The notes: generated from the letters alone by a model not told the origin. Counted from the stretch's first letter, positions 1 to 7,246 are shown. The stretch: DNA of 11,109 nucleotides from DASYAN01 sp036501345 (GCA_036501345.1 DASYAN010000050.1:1-11109); one strand, 5' to 3'. Numbers and translations: made by a program.

Positions 1-451
1 CTTTTATATTGCCATTTTTAATCGCCTTCATGGAACATATTAACATGGAATAATATTTTTGTCAATATAATAGCAAATATTGCCAAATTTAAGTAAAAAA
101 TTTCCAGTATCAGGGCAAAGTTGATCTAGGTAGCTGACATGTCGACTTTGCATTTTCTATGTGGAAGAGTTTCGTCAAGGCTAAACAGGCAGTGGATAAC
201 TTGATTTAATTATAAAAAATCTGAAGTATTTCAAAAAGTCTAAAGAGGAGAATATATATCAGGTTATAATTCTAACGTTATCCTAATTTTACTAGGTGAT
301 TTAGAGTTTAAGTAATGTCACTTTCTACTAAATCTATTCGTGCTGTAGATTGTACATACAAAGTAGAAAAATAACATTGTAGAGATGTCATTTCTGCCTA
401 GTTAGGCAAGAGAAGAGATACGTTAAAGTTGCTTTCGTGAGGAGAAAAATT
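1..451. other. AT-rich intergenic region before the stress protein gene
   Basis: No convincing gene is seen here. The stretch is markedly richer in A and T than the coding DNA. It must hold the promoter of the gene starting at 452, but no pair of -35/-10 boxes with proper spacing stands out: a TATAAT at 265-270 and a TTGATT at 201-206 each lack a good partner. An imperfect inverted repeat joins 315-329 to 362-377, with an exact 8-bp core (TTTCTACT at 322-329 and AGTAGAAA at 362-369). It could be an operator or an mRNA fold, and may equally be chance in AT-rich DNA. Confidence 0.5.
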
Positions 452-1435
452 ATGTCAGCAGCAAACGCACTAGTGGTTGCAGTCTTTGATGACAACGCTG
501 TTGCAGAAAGTGCCATCAATGATCTTAGGAATACTGGATTCAGCAATGATGAGATCCTCTATTCAAGTCGCCAAAAGAGAGGAGGCTTTTTTGAAAACCT
601 GAAAAGTTGGATAACAGGGGAAGAGACGGCCTCAATTGGTGACGTAGCCAAGAATCTGAAAGACATGGGAGTGCCAGATGAGGCTGCCAATTATTATGCC
701 AGGGAGCGGGATGCTGGTCATCCTATTATTGCGGTTAGTTCCCCCGGTCATGAGCAAAACGCCAGAAACGTTTTGAGCCGCCACGGTGGTCACTCTCATG
801 ATGTGACTCCCGGTAGTACAACTGCTGGCATGGGACCAGGGGCTATGCCCTCATCTGCTGGCATGGGACCAGGGGCTATGCCTTCGACAGCTCACGACCA
901 GCCCCCCCAGACGGCAGGTTACCAGCCAGCCGAGGGATACAGGCAGCCAGACCAGCCTATTTCCCAGCGAGATAGACCTCTTGAGGGTGAAGAGGCACGC
1001 ATCCCGCTTCGCGAAGAGCAGTTGAATGTGGAAAAACAGAAAGTCCAGAAAGGTGAAGTAAGAGTCCACAAAGAGGTTGTGACTGAGCAGCAGCGTATTG
1101 ATGTTCCTGTCTCGCATGAAGAGGTAGTGATAGAGCATCTGCCAGCATCCGAAGCCAGAGCTGCAGATACTCCTATTGGTCAAAGCGAGACAATCCGCAT
1201 TCCAGTCAGCGAAGAGCAGGTCAATGTAACCAAACAGACCGTAGAGACTGGCGAGATTGATGTTAAAAAGCGCGATGTACAAGGTGAGCAACGCGTCACT
1301 GGTACAGTCCGCCGCGAAGAGCCGCGTATCGAGAAATCTGGTGATGTCAACATTCGTAGAGATGACGATGTGAGACCGGGTCGGAGAGACGAAGATATGA
1401 GGCCGGGTCGAAGGGACGAGGATGTGAGGCCATAG
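452..1435 (+). CDS. YsnF/AvaK-type (DUF2382) general stress protein
   Basis: The 327-residue protein has three parts. Residues 5-110 resemble the general stress protein 17M/YflT-like domain (VVAVFDDNAVAESAINDL, then GF and an ARERDAGH stretch). Residues 118-175 are a low-complexity Gly/Pro/Met/Gln linker. Residues 180-292 are a DUF2382 (YsnF/AvaK) module of two similar halves, IPLREEQLNV...KGEVRVHKEV and IPVSEEQVNV...GEIDVKKRDV. The tail repeats RRDEDVRPG about three times. There is no signal peptide or membrane segment, so it is probably cytoplasmic. DUF2382 proteins are associated with stress responses, but their biochemical role is not established. ATG 452 was chosen because GAGGAG lies 7 nt upstream; the in-frame GTG at 437 lies just before that ribosome binding site and is unlikely. 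The gene stands alone and ends at a terminator. Confidence 0.85.
   Translation: MSAANALVVAVFDDNAVAESAINDLRNTGFSNDEILYSSRQKRGGFFENLKSWITGEETASIGDVAKNLKDMGVPDEAANYYARERDAGHPIIAVSSPGHEQNARNVLSRHGGHSHDVTPGSTTAGMGPGAMPSSAGMGPGAMPSTAHDQPPQTAGYQPAEGYRQPDQPISQRDRPLEGEEARIPLREEQLNVEKQKVQKGEVRVHKEVVTEQQRIDVPVSHEEVVIEHLPASEARAADTPIGQSETIRIPVSEEQVNVTKQTVETGEIDVKKRDVQGEQRVTGTVRREEPRIEKSGDVNIRRDDDVRPGRRDEDMRPGRRDEDVRP
823..888 (+). repeat. 33-bp in-frame tandem repeat in the stress protein linker
   Basis: Two adjacent 33-bp units (823-855 and 856-888) share an identical 27-bp core (823-849 and 856-882). They encode AGMGPGAMPS twice. Near-perfect identity at the DNA level points to a recent duplication, and copy number may vary between strains. 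The repeat lies in the unstructured linker between the two folded parts. Confidence 0.85.
1354..1432 (+). repeat. 27-bp repeats encoding the charged C-terminal tail
   Basis: About three diverged 27-bp units at the very end of the gene encode RRDDDVRPG, RRDEDMRPG and RRDEDVRP. Synonymous differences between units suggest an older expansion than the 33-bp linker repeat. The product is a highly charged, probably disordered tail. Confidence 0.75.
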
Positions 1436-1473
1436 GAAGCTTGATCCATTTAGTGAAAACGAGAGACTGTATA

Positions 1474-1512
1474 GGGGCACCAATTCTTTAGAGTGTGGTG
1501 CCCTCTATTTTT
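1474..1512 (+). terminator. Rho-independent terminator of the stress protein gene
   Basis: A perfect 8-bp GC-rich stem, GGGCACCA (1475-1482) with TGGTGCCC (1496-1503), encloses a 13-nt loop and is followed by a T-rich run at 1504-1512. It lies about 40 bp after the stop codon. There is no matching T-run on the opposite strand, so it serves only the + gene and not the convergent gene ending at 1527. Confidence 0.85.
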
Positions 1513-1526
1513 ATTCGAAGAAGCAA

Positions 1527-2282
1527 CTAGAGAAGAAATGAGAGCAGATCACGTCCTACCAAGATTGTTCCTTGATAACCTTTCAACTTTGCCTCTACTT
1601 GCAGCCGCTTCGCGTCGATCTCACGATATAAATGCGAGCAAACAATAGTGTGTGCCTGTGATGCTACTGCCAGGTCAACAATTTCATGGTCCTCGATGTG
1701 ACCAGAGTCGATAACTGCCAAGTCGACATGCTCTAGAAAAGCAATTTCCTCAGCATGAAAATAGGAATCGCCGGTCAATGCATAGCGGCGACCCCGCCAG
1801 CGAAAGCGCAAACCATGATTTCCAGCTGGAGGTAGGCTAAGGAATTCAAAGGTGTGAGAGCTGATCGGGCCAATTGGCCCAATTGTAAATTCTCTCTCTC
1901 CCTCAGTGATTTCATGTACCACAATCGTATAGGTTGGCTGCTGAAAGCTATTTGGGCCAAAGAGTTGGAATAAGCCATCAATCAGCCTTTTGACACCTGC
2001 TGGCCCGTAGATATGCAGATCAGAGGTGCGAGGGTCGCGACGTGACCATGCACCTGCCTGCAATAGTGGGATCAGGTCAGAAACATGATCTGAGTGAAAA
2101 TGTGAAAGGACGATATGTTTCACCTGATGATGTGGTACACCGACTTCCAGCAAGCGTTGTACGACTCCATGGCCACAGTCAAACAAAATATGAGTATGAT
2201 CGAGCTCAAGCAAAACACTGGAGGCCCGTCGCTCATGCTCTATCTGGCAAGTTCCTGTTCCCAGTAAAGTTAGACTACTCAT
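1527..2282 (-). CDS. MBL-fold metallohydrolase, ribonuclease Z-like
   Basis: This 251-residue protein is a metallo-beta-lactamase fold hydrolase, probably cytoplasmic. It starts with the typical first strand LTLLGTGT. The metal-binding set looks complete: HFHSDH at 61-66, H143 in SSHTFEF, D172 in LTGDS and H217 in CSHLY. The HxHxDH motif, the TGDS motif and the late His resemble ribonuclease Z and related phosphodiesterases. Its length is below typical tRNase Z (about 300) and I see no clear exosite arm, so activity on tRNA is uncertain; another small phosphodiester or cyclic nucleotide substrate is possible. The ATG at 2282 has AAAGGA upstream at a rather long spacing (about 14 nt). It converges on the stress protein gene and diverges from the acetyltransferase gene. 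Confidence 0.85.
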   Translation of the reverse strand: MSSLTLLGTGTCQIEHERRASSVLLELDHTHILFDCGHGVVQRLLEVGVPHHQVKHIVLSHFHSDHVSDLIPLLQAGAWSRRDPRTSDLHIYGPAGVKRLIDGLFQLFGPNSFQQPTYTIVVHEITEGEREFTIGPIGPISSHTFEFLSLPPAGNHGLRFRWRGRRYALTGDSYFHAEEIAFLEHVDLAVIDSGHIEDHEIVDLAVASQAHTIVCSHLYREIDAKRLQVEAKLKGYQGTILVGRDLLSFLL

Positions 2283-2456
2283 AGCACTAAAGTTTTCCTT
2301 TGGCCGTAGTTTATGAAGACGAGTTTCTATTTATGCTACAATCTATCCTATAGCCATCACAGTCAACCACAATCAGAAGCAAGTTGTGCGCTCACTCTTG
2401 CATAGAGAAAGGCTACAGAAACGCGCCTCTATAGAATATATCCTCTACTCAAGATA

Positions 2457-2517
2457 GTTTCCAGCGTTATATAATGACTGGAGTATATATCTCAACTCGA
2501 AAATGTCAGCTGGAAAC
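2457..2517. repeat. Inverted repeat upstream of the acetyltransferase gene
   Basis: GTTTCCAGC at 2457-2465 is the exact reverse complement of GCTGGAAAC at 2509-2517, with 43 nt between. A TATAAT hexamer (2470-2475) lies between the arms, 80 nt before the start codon, but without a good -35 box. The pair could be operator half-sites or an mRNA leader fold. Confidence 0.35.
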
Positions 2518-2554
2518 GCGTTCTTTTAGGCACAACATACAGGAAAAATAATCA

Positions 2555-3100
2555 ATGATCTTCCTTACAGAACCGGACATCAAGTACCAGGATACCTTCC
2601 TGGCAGGGCTGCATGAATTTCACCAAGAGGGAAGGATGCTTCAGTACAACTTTCAGGTCGTCAGTGAAGACTTCGAGAGATTTTTGTACCATCTCAGGGC
2701 ACAGCAAGATCAGACAAAGCTTCCTCCCTATATGATTCCTCAAAGCCATTTCTGGCTGATTGACGATGATGAGTTTATCGGCATCCTTTCCCTACGTAGT
2801 GGGCCAGATGACACTTTTATTAGAATTAGTGGTCATGTCGGCTATCAGGTCAGACCTTCAAAGCGTCGCCGTGGCTATGGCAAGGATTTGTTGCGACAAG
2901 GCTTGCAGAAAGCAAAGGATCTCGGCTTCACTCGTGTGCTTCTCACTTGCGATGAGGACAATATTGCCTCAAAGAAGGTCATCGAGTCCAATCATGGTCA
3001 GTTTGAGAATGCAATTCTGGTTGAAGGTTCCCCGATTAAAAAGCTGCGTTATTGGATCTATCTCGGTGATAATCAACCCCCCGTTGAAAAAGGACACTGA
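2555..3100 (+). CDS. GNAT-family N-acetyltransferase
   Basis: The 181-residue protein carries the acetyl-CoA binding core of the GNAT fold. Motif A appears as VGYQVRPSKRRRGYGKDLL (95-113), with the RxxGxG signature at 104-109. It is followed by helix KAKDLGF and strand RVLLTCDEDNIASKKVIES (127-145), in which an Asn and a later Gly (NHG) match the usual motif B region. It would move an acetyl or similar group from CoA to an amine. The substrate cannot be read from the sequence; it resembles the broad predicted acetyltransferase group COG3981. The start ATG has AGGAAA 8 nt upstream. Its last 28 bp overlap the 3' end of the convergent nitric oxide synthase gene, and no terminator separates them. 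Confidence 0.85.
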   Translation: MIFLTEPDIKYQDTFLAGLHEFHQEGRMLQYNFQVVSEDFERFLYHLRAQQDQTKLPPYMIPQSHFWLIDDDEFIGILSLRSGPDDTFIRISGHVGYQVRPSKRRRGYGKDLLRQGLQKAKDLGFTRVLLTCDEDNIASKKVIESNHGQFENAILVEGSPIKKLRYWIYLGDNQPPVEKGH

Positions 3101-4248
3101 TGAGACGAGCTGACCTCTTGGGTGTCTGTTACTGACCAAGGGGCTGGTTGGTAAAAAAAGTTGGGTGTCAGGATGCGGTTTTTATATGGATGGTGAAAGA
3201 CTTCCATTGCCGAACCTGACATGGGAGGAACAAGCCATCCCCAATCGCCAAAGACTCTCCTTTGAGCCTTATGCTCCTGCTCCTCAAACACCATAAATTG
3301 GCGTGAGGCTGTATGATGATCAACAATCGTAACTCCTGCTGAATGAAAGGAGTATAGTACTGCAATGTTCAACTCAACGAGTGCTCGATCTTTCCAGAGT
3401 GAGTCCTTGGACTTCATGTTTAGATTGAGTTTTTCGGCAATGACTGGCAACAGATTGTATCGTGTCTGATCTCCAAAGTTTCGCGCACCAATCTCCGTAC
3501 CCATATACCACCCGTTGAATGGTGCCGCACTGTACAAGACTCCTCCAATTTCAAGGCACATGTTAGAGATGACAGGCAACGCATGCCACTTCAAATCCAA
3601 TGTTTCAAACCACGTATATTCGGGATGACGAATTGGCACTTCAAGAATGGCATCGCTGGGCAACTCGAAAAACCTGGGAGCCTGACCTAGCATCTGAATA
3701 ATGAGAGGCAAGATGTCAAAAGCCGTCTTTTCTTTCCTCTGCCAGCCAAGATGGGATAAATAATCTGTTAACTGGACTTGCGCCGGATCACCCAGGATAG
3801 TCCTATCGGGCTGCCGATAACCTGCGTACCTGATCATTTGAGGGTTCCAGATGCGTATCCCTGGCTGCCCCGGAACTTGTGGCGCAAAGACGGTAATTGT
3901 GGAACGAATGCGACCCTTATTGGTTGCAAGGCGAAGATGTTCAACACACGCCTCAAAAATATCCTCGGCACTTGAGAGATGACGCATATCATGCACTTCC
4001 AGATTGTGCCACTGTAGCCGACCAATACAGCGCGTACTGTTTCGCCATGCCAATTTGGCTCCGTATGTGAGCTCATCGGAAGACTGCCAGTATGTGCCAG
4101 TATGATCTATCTCTGCCTGAATGTGAGCAAGACGCTGATGAAGGCTCTTGAATGGAGCACACTCTTGAGTATACTGACGAAGGTAGGTTTCGGCGTGTGT
4201 CTTCATACGTGAATATGAATAACCAACTCTGGTAGACAACTGTAGCAT
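3073..4248 (-). CDS. nos: Bacterial nitric oxide synthase, oxygenase domain
   Basis: A heme- and pterin-dependent enzyme that oxidises L-arginine to citrulline and NO. Residue numbers here count from the upstream GTG (4269); subtract 7 for the chosen start. Visible hallmarks are the heme-thiolate loop WRNSTRCIGR (75-84, ligand C81), the substrate loop FNGWYMGTEIGARNF (251-265, arginine-binding E259) and the end-of-domain segment GDWGWLVPPMSGS. In LPVISNM, I234 sits where bacterial enzymes carry Ile and mammalian ones Val, a change known to slow NO release. No reductase domain is fused and none lies nearby, so electrons probably come from a general cellular flavoprotein. The family length is about 360. 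Here about 20 extra residues follow NFFYQPAPW. ATG 4248 is preferred because AGGA lies 7 nt upstream; an in-frame GTG at 4269 would add 7 residues. Confidence 0.93.
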   Translation of the reverse strand: MLQLSTRVGYSYSRMKTHAETYLRQYTQECAPFKSLHQRLAHIQAEIDHTGTYWQSSDELTYGAKLAWRNSTRCIGRLQWHNLEVHDMRHLSSAEDIFEACVEHLRLATNKGRIRSTITVFAPQVPGQPGIRIWNPQMIRYAGYRQPDRTILGDPAQVQLTDYLSHLGWQRKEKTAFDILPLIIQMLGQAPRFFELPSDAILEVPIRHPEYTWFETLDLKWHALPVISNMCLEIGGVLYSAAPFNGWYMGTEIGARNFGDQTRYNLLPVIAEKLNLNMKSKDSLWKDRALVELNIAVLYSFHSAGVTIVDHHTASRQFMVFEEQEHKAQRRVFGDWGWLVPPMSGSAMEVFHHPYKNRILTPNFFYQPAPWSVTDTQEVSSSHQCPFSTGG

Positions 4249-4269
4249 CTTGTCATCCTTTCCTATCAC

Positions 4270-4284
4270 TGCGCTAAAAGCGCA
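4270..4284 (-). promoter_or_regulatory. Small perfect hairpin in the nos leader
   Basis: The 15-nt sequence TGCGCTAAAAGCGCA forms a perfect 6-bp GC-rich stem with a 3-nt loop, 21 nt before the preferred nos start codon and directly before the alternative GTG. It lacks a T-run after the stem, so it is not a normal terminator. It could affect translation or message stability, or be a protein site. Its function is unknown. Confidence 0.4.
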
Positions 4285-4639
4285 ATCCCTAACTCCTAAA
4301 TGATACAGTATTTTTGTGTGTAGTTTAGATTAATCCTGTCTATATTAGCAATTCCTACGGTAGATAAGGTACTAAACTCTACCATTTGCTGGCTTTAAAT
4401 ATTTCTATACAAGAATGATTGTTTTTTTATTGTACCATGTATTCGATAGAACTAAAAGAGGAAACATATTAAAAGTTTATAAAAAATATTTATTCTTATA
4501 CAAGAAATAACACAAGAAATAACGACTAAGATGTAGTAGTGAGGAGACAAGCATGCTCTTTTTAGAGATGAGATGTACCTTCCATTGAGAGAACTAGTAC
4601 AGATTTTTCTTAAGTACAAGAGAAAAGCCAAAAATATGC
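4285..4639. other. AT-rich spacer between nos and tRNA-Glu
   Basis: This region must hold the nos promoter on the - strand, but no convincing -35/-10 pair was found. It contains one exact 12-bp tandem duplication (ACAAGAAATAAC at 4500-4511 and 4512-4523). A 77-codon open frame on the - strand (4452-4685) is hydrophobic, AT-driven and runs across the tRNA promoter, so it is not called as a gene. Confidence 0.6.
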
Positions 4640-4668
4640 TTGACAGGGACTCGAGAATAGAGTAAAAT
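4640..4668 (+). promoter_or_regulatory. Sigma-70-type promoter of tRNA-Glu
   Basis: A consensus -35 box TTGACA (4640-4645), a 17-nt spacer and a -10 box TAAAAT (4663-4668) form the best promoter in the window. Transcription would begin near 4675, about 28 nt before the mature tRNA. Strength close to consensus fits a stable RNA gene. Confidence 0.85.
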
Positions 4669-4702
4669 CCTACCCATTGGTACATGAGAACTTACTTGGC
4701 TT

Positions 4703-4776
4703 GCCTCGTTCGTCTAGCGGTTTAGGACATCGCCCTTTCAAGGCGGAGATCACGGGTTCGAATCCCGTACGAGGTA
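4703..4776 (+). tRNA. tRNA-Glu (UUC anticodon)
   Basis: The sequence folds as a complete cloverleaf. The acceptor stem pairs 4703-4709 with 4769-4775, with a terminal G-U pair and discriminator A4776. The anticodon stem pairs 4730-4734 with 4742-4746, and the loop CTTTCAA carries anticodon TTC at 4737-4739. The T arm contains the usual GGTTCGAATCC. Its body closely follows bacterial tRNA-Glu (TTCGTCTAG...TTAGGACA). The 3' CCA is not encoded and must be added after transcription. It has its own promoter and terminator, so it is a single-gene transcript. Confidence 0.97.
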
Positions 4777-4789
4777 CTATTTTAAATAA

Positions 4790-4845
4790 TGTGGGTTTTG
4801 TTACAAAAATCATTTTAGATGTAACAAAGCCCACATCGTTTTTTT
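4790..4845 (+). terminator. Strong Rho-independent terminator after tRNA-Glu
   Basis: A 16-bp stem pairs 4790-4805 with 4820-4835, with one G-U pair and a 14-nt loop, and is followed by seven T at 4839-4845. It cuts off tRNA transcription before moeA, so moeA needs its own promoter in the remaining 84 bp or depends on read-through. Confidence 0.93.
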
Positions 4846-4929
4846 GTGATTATAGCTAATCGCAAATATGTGTCCTGATGGTTAATTTCTGCTTCACCTA
4901 AAGCGGCCATTACAATCTGGAGGTTTTCT

Positions 4930-6150
4930 ATGATCAGTGTGGAAGAGGCGCTTAAACGTATCCTGGCCCAAATCACTCCACTTAATACAATCCAGGTTCC
5001 CTTGGTTGATGCCCTTGGCATGGTGTTGGCACAAGATGTGATAGCGCAAGAGGACATCCCACCATTTGCCAATTCCGCTATGGATGGTTTTGCGCTCCTG
5101 AGCAAAGATAGCAAGCCGCGAGGAGGTAAAATACCCCGCTTGCGGGTCACGGGAGTTGTTGCCGCTGGCTATCTTGCTGACCATGCGCTTGAGCCAGGTA
5201 CTGCCATGCGTATCACGACGGGAGCACCTATTCCACCTGGAGCTGATGCTGTCATTCAAGTGGAATTGACGTGTTCCGATGGTCCGGAGAGTGACTGGGT
5301 GGAAATCTTGCAGGAAGTTCCTCCAGATAATAATATTCGTCCTCTCGGGCAGGATATGCGACGAGGGCAAACAGTTCTGACACGGAGAACCGAGCTGAGG
5401 GCCTGGGAAATTGGTATTCTGGCAACGCTCGGTTGGGCTACTGTCCCAGTTGTCCGCCGTGCACGTGTGGCGATTGTGGGCACAGGTGACGAGATAGTCG
5501 ATATAGATCAGCCTCTTAAACCAGGGAAAATCCGTGATGGTAATAGCTATCTGCTGGAAGGAGTCATCCGCACAGCAGGTGCAGAACCATACCGTCTGGG
5601 CATTGCTCGTGATACAGCTGAGAGCCTGCACGAAAAGCTTAATGAGGCAAAAGAGTACGATCTTATTATTACCTCTGGTGGTGTTTCTGTTGGCGATTTT
5701 GACCTAATCAAGGATATTATGGCAGAAAAAGGCCATCTAAACTTCTGGCGTATTAACATGCGTCCTGGCAAGCCAGTCGCCTTTGGACATATTGGAGGAA
5801 TTCCGCTCTTGGGATTGCCTGGGAATCCGGTTTCCAGTGCAGTGACATTCGAACTCTTTGGGCGTCCACTTATCCGCAAGCTGCAAGGTCATAGGCACCT
5901 ACACAAGCCGCAGGTGGAGGTAATTGTCGCCGATGGCGTCCACAAGCAGGCTATGCGCCGCCACTATGTGCGTGCCCGTGTGGTCTGGCAGAATGATCAC
6001 TTTGTTGCCTATACAACAGGCAACCAGGACTCGCATATGATGACTTCTTTGCTTAATGCCAATGCATTAGTCATTGTGCCGGAGGGAGGTGCTGAGGTTC
6101 ACCTAGGAGACAAAGTGAAGGCTATTATGCTTGACTGGCCTGAGCAATAG
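4930..6150 (+). CDS. moeA: Molybdopterin molybdenumtransferase MoeA
   Basis: MoeA inserts molybdate into adenylylated molybdopterin in the last step of molybdenum cofactor synthesis, in the cytosol. The 406-residue length is normal for the family. Visible hallmarks are the N-terminal ISVEEALKRI, the conserved NSAMDGFAL (48-56), ITTGAPIPPGADAVI (95-109), the start of the MPT-binding domain VAIVGTGDEIV (180-190, with E188), TSGGVSVGDFD (248-258) and GLPGNPVS (295-302). The C-terminal beta domain follows from about 325. The start ATG has GGAGG 6 nt upstream. No other cofactor genes are adjacent, so the rest of the pathway and its molybdoenzymes lie elsewhere. The convergent AAA+ gene ends 25 bp downstream. 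Confidence 0.96.
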   Translation: MISVEEALKRILAQITPLNTIQVPLVDALGMVLAQDVIAQEDIPPFANSAMDGFALLSKDSKPRGGKIPRLRVTGVVAAGYLADHALEPGTAMRITTGAPIPPGADAVIQVELTCSDGPESDWVEILQEVPPDNNIRPLGQDMRRGQTVLTRRTELRAWEIGILATLGWATVPVVRRARVAIVGTGDEIVDIDQPLKPGKIRDGNSYLLEGVIRTAGAEPYRLGIARDTAESLHEKLNEAKEYDLIITSGGVSVGDFDLIKDIMAEKGHLNFWRINMRPGKPVAFGHIGGIPLLGLPGNPVSSAVTFELFGRPLIRKLQGHRHLHKPQVEVIVADGVHKQAMRRHYVRARVVWQNDHFVAYTTGNQDSHMMTSLLNANALVIVPEGGAEVHLGDKVKAIMLDWPEQ

Positions 6151-6167
6151 CTTCATCCATCCAAACC

Positions 6168-6186
6168 GAAAAAGCTTACCTTTTTC
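6168..6186. terminator. Weak A/T hairpin between moeA and the AAA+ gene
   Basis: GAAAAAG (6168-6174) pairs with CTTTTTC (6180-6186) around a 5-nt loop, in the short gap between the two convergent genes and overlapping the AAA+ stop codon. It could act as a weak terminator in both directions, but the stem is mostly A-T and there is no separate T-run, so support is low. Confidence 0.25.
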
Positions 6187-7246
6187 TACAAGCCTTCGTA
6201 CTCGCAACGTTTTCAAGCAGGCGGTAACGCAATTGGTCGCGAGATATACGCAAAAGGGCTGCTGCATGGACTTGATTGCCGTTGCTACGCTCAAGAGCTT
6301 CTCTAAGAAACCTCTGTTCAATACCACACAAGAATGCACGCAGGTCAAGACCTTCAGGAGGAAGATGCACCTGCTGTATAATCTCACTCAGGCGTTGGCT
6401 GGCACTTGTAGCAGCTTTGCAGATTCCGTCGGGTAGATCTTTGGGTAAGATGGTGTTATCATCACACAGAATCTGACCACTCTGAATAACACTACGTAAC
6501 TCACGAATATTGCCAGGCCAGGGATAACGCAGAAGCATTTCCATTGCCTCTTTACTGATACGAAGAGGTTTCTCATCCCCAATACTATGAAGGTGCAAAA
6601 AGTGCTCAATGAGAGGCTCAATGTCCTCTGGCCGCTCACGCAAAGGGGAGAGATAAATAATGAAGACTTTCAAGCGATAAAAAAGATCATCGCGGAAAGC
6701 TTTATGTGCCGCAGCTGACTGCAAATCAACATTAGTCGCCGATATAACGCGTAGATTAACGTGGATCTCCTTGGTTCCCCCTACCCGCTGGAAGCTCAGC
6801 GTTTCTAAGAAGCGAAGGAGCTTGGCTTGCAAGACAAGAGGCATCAAGCCAATCTCATCAAGAAAAAGTGTACCACGATTAGCCCGCAAGATATAGCCAT
6901 CCCGGGAAGTCTTTGCATCGGTGAATGCTCCAGCTTCAACGCCAAACAACTCGCTTTCCAGTAATGGCTCTGGGATAGCTGCACAGTTGATGGGTACAAA
7001 TTGATAAGCCGCACGACTACTCAATTGATGAATAGCACGGGCAACTACGTCCTTACCTGTACCGCTCTCTCCTTGGAGTAAAACCGTCGTTTCTGGATAG
7101 ACGGCCACCTGGCGTATCATACGGATCACGTTCTGGATTGCAGGACTATGCCCGATGATCATGCCTGCAAGAAGATCGCCTTGTGGCGAACCCGCAGGGG
7201 ATTCGCCAAGTGGTTTATTCTGTGAAGCTTGTCCGCTTAATCTCAT
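6176..7246 (-). CDS. Sigma-54-type AAA+ transcriptional regulator, PspF-like layout, GAFTDA variant
   Basis: This 356-residue protein has the AAA+ domain of bacterial enhancer-binding proteins at about residues 30-265: Walker A GESGTGKD (59-66), Walker B GTLFLDEI (125-132), arginine-finger region RDDLFYRL (185-192) and sensor II PWPGNIREL (242-250). A Fis-type helix-turn-helix follows (NGNQVHAAALLRISRDQLRYRL, 322-343). There is no receiver, GAF or PAS domain before it, only about 28 polar residues, so activity may be set by a partner protein as in PspF. The sigma-54 contact loop reads GAFTDA (106-111) instead of GAFTGA. The ATG at 7246 has AGGG 7 nt upstream. It lies 86 bp after the DUF4388 gene with no terminator between, so co-transcription is likely. 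Confidence 0.9.
   Translation of the reverse strand: MRLSGQASQNKPLGESPAGSPQGDLLAGMIIGHSPAIQNVIRMIRQVAVYPETTVLLQGESGTGKDVVARAIHQLSSRAAYQFVPINCAAIPEPLLESELFGVEAGAFTDAKTSRDGYILRANRGTLFLDEIGLMPLVLQAKLLRFLETLSFQRVGGTKEIHVNLRVISATNVDLQSAAAHKAFRDDLFYRLKVFIIYLSPLRERPEDIEPLIEHFLHLHSIGDEKPLRISKEAMEMLLRYPWPGNIRELRSVIQSGQILCDDNTILPKDLPDGICKAATSASQRLSEIIQQVHLPPEGLDLRAFLCGIEQRFLREALERSNGNQVHAAALLRISRDQLRYRLLENVASTKACRKR

Noticed and set aside
437..451. GTG start five codons upstream for the stress protein
   Set aside because: The GTG overlaps the ribosome binding site GAGGAG that serves the ATG at 452.
851..1483. A 210-codon open frame on the - strand opposite the stress protein gene
   Set aside because: It is antisense to a well-supported gene with a good ribosome binding site. 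The frame is open because the + gene is rich in repetitive Glu/Arg/Gln codons, and its translation shows no domain.
4452..4685. A 77-codon hydrophobic open frame on the - strand
   Set aside because: It lies in AT-rich spacer, covers the strong tRNA-Glu promoter on the other strand, and the hydrophobic composition follows from AT content.
3073..6150. Functional link between nos and moeA through nitrogen oxide metabolism
   Set aside because: The genes are divergent, separated by a tRNA gene with its own terminator, and MoeA serves any molybdoenzyme; adjacency alone is no support.
6131..6639. Small open frames on both strands at the moeA/AAA+ junction
   Set aside because: They overlap the AAA+ coding region in other frames and show no ribosome binding site or recognisable domain.
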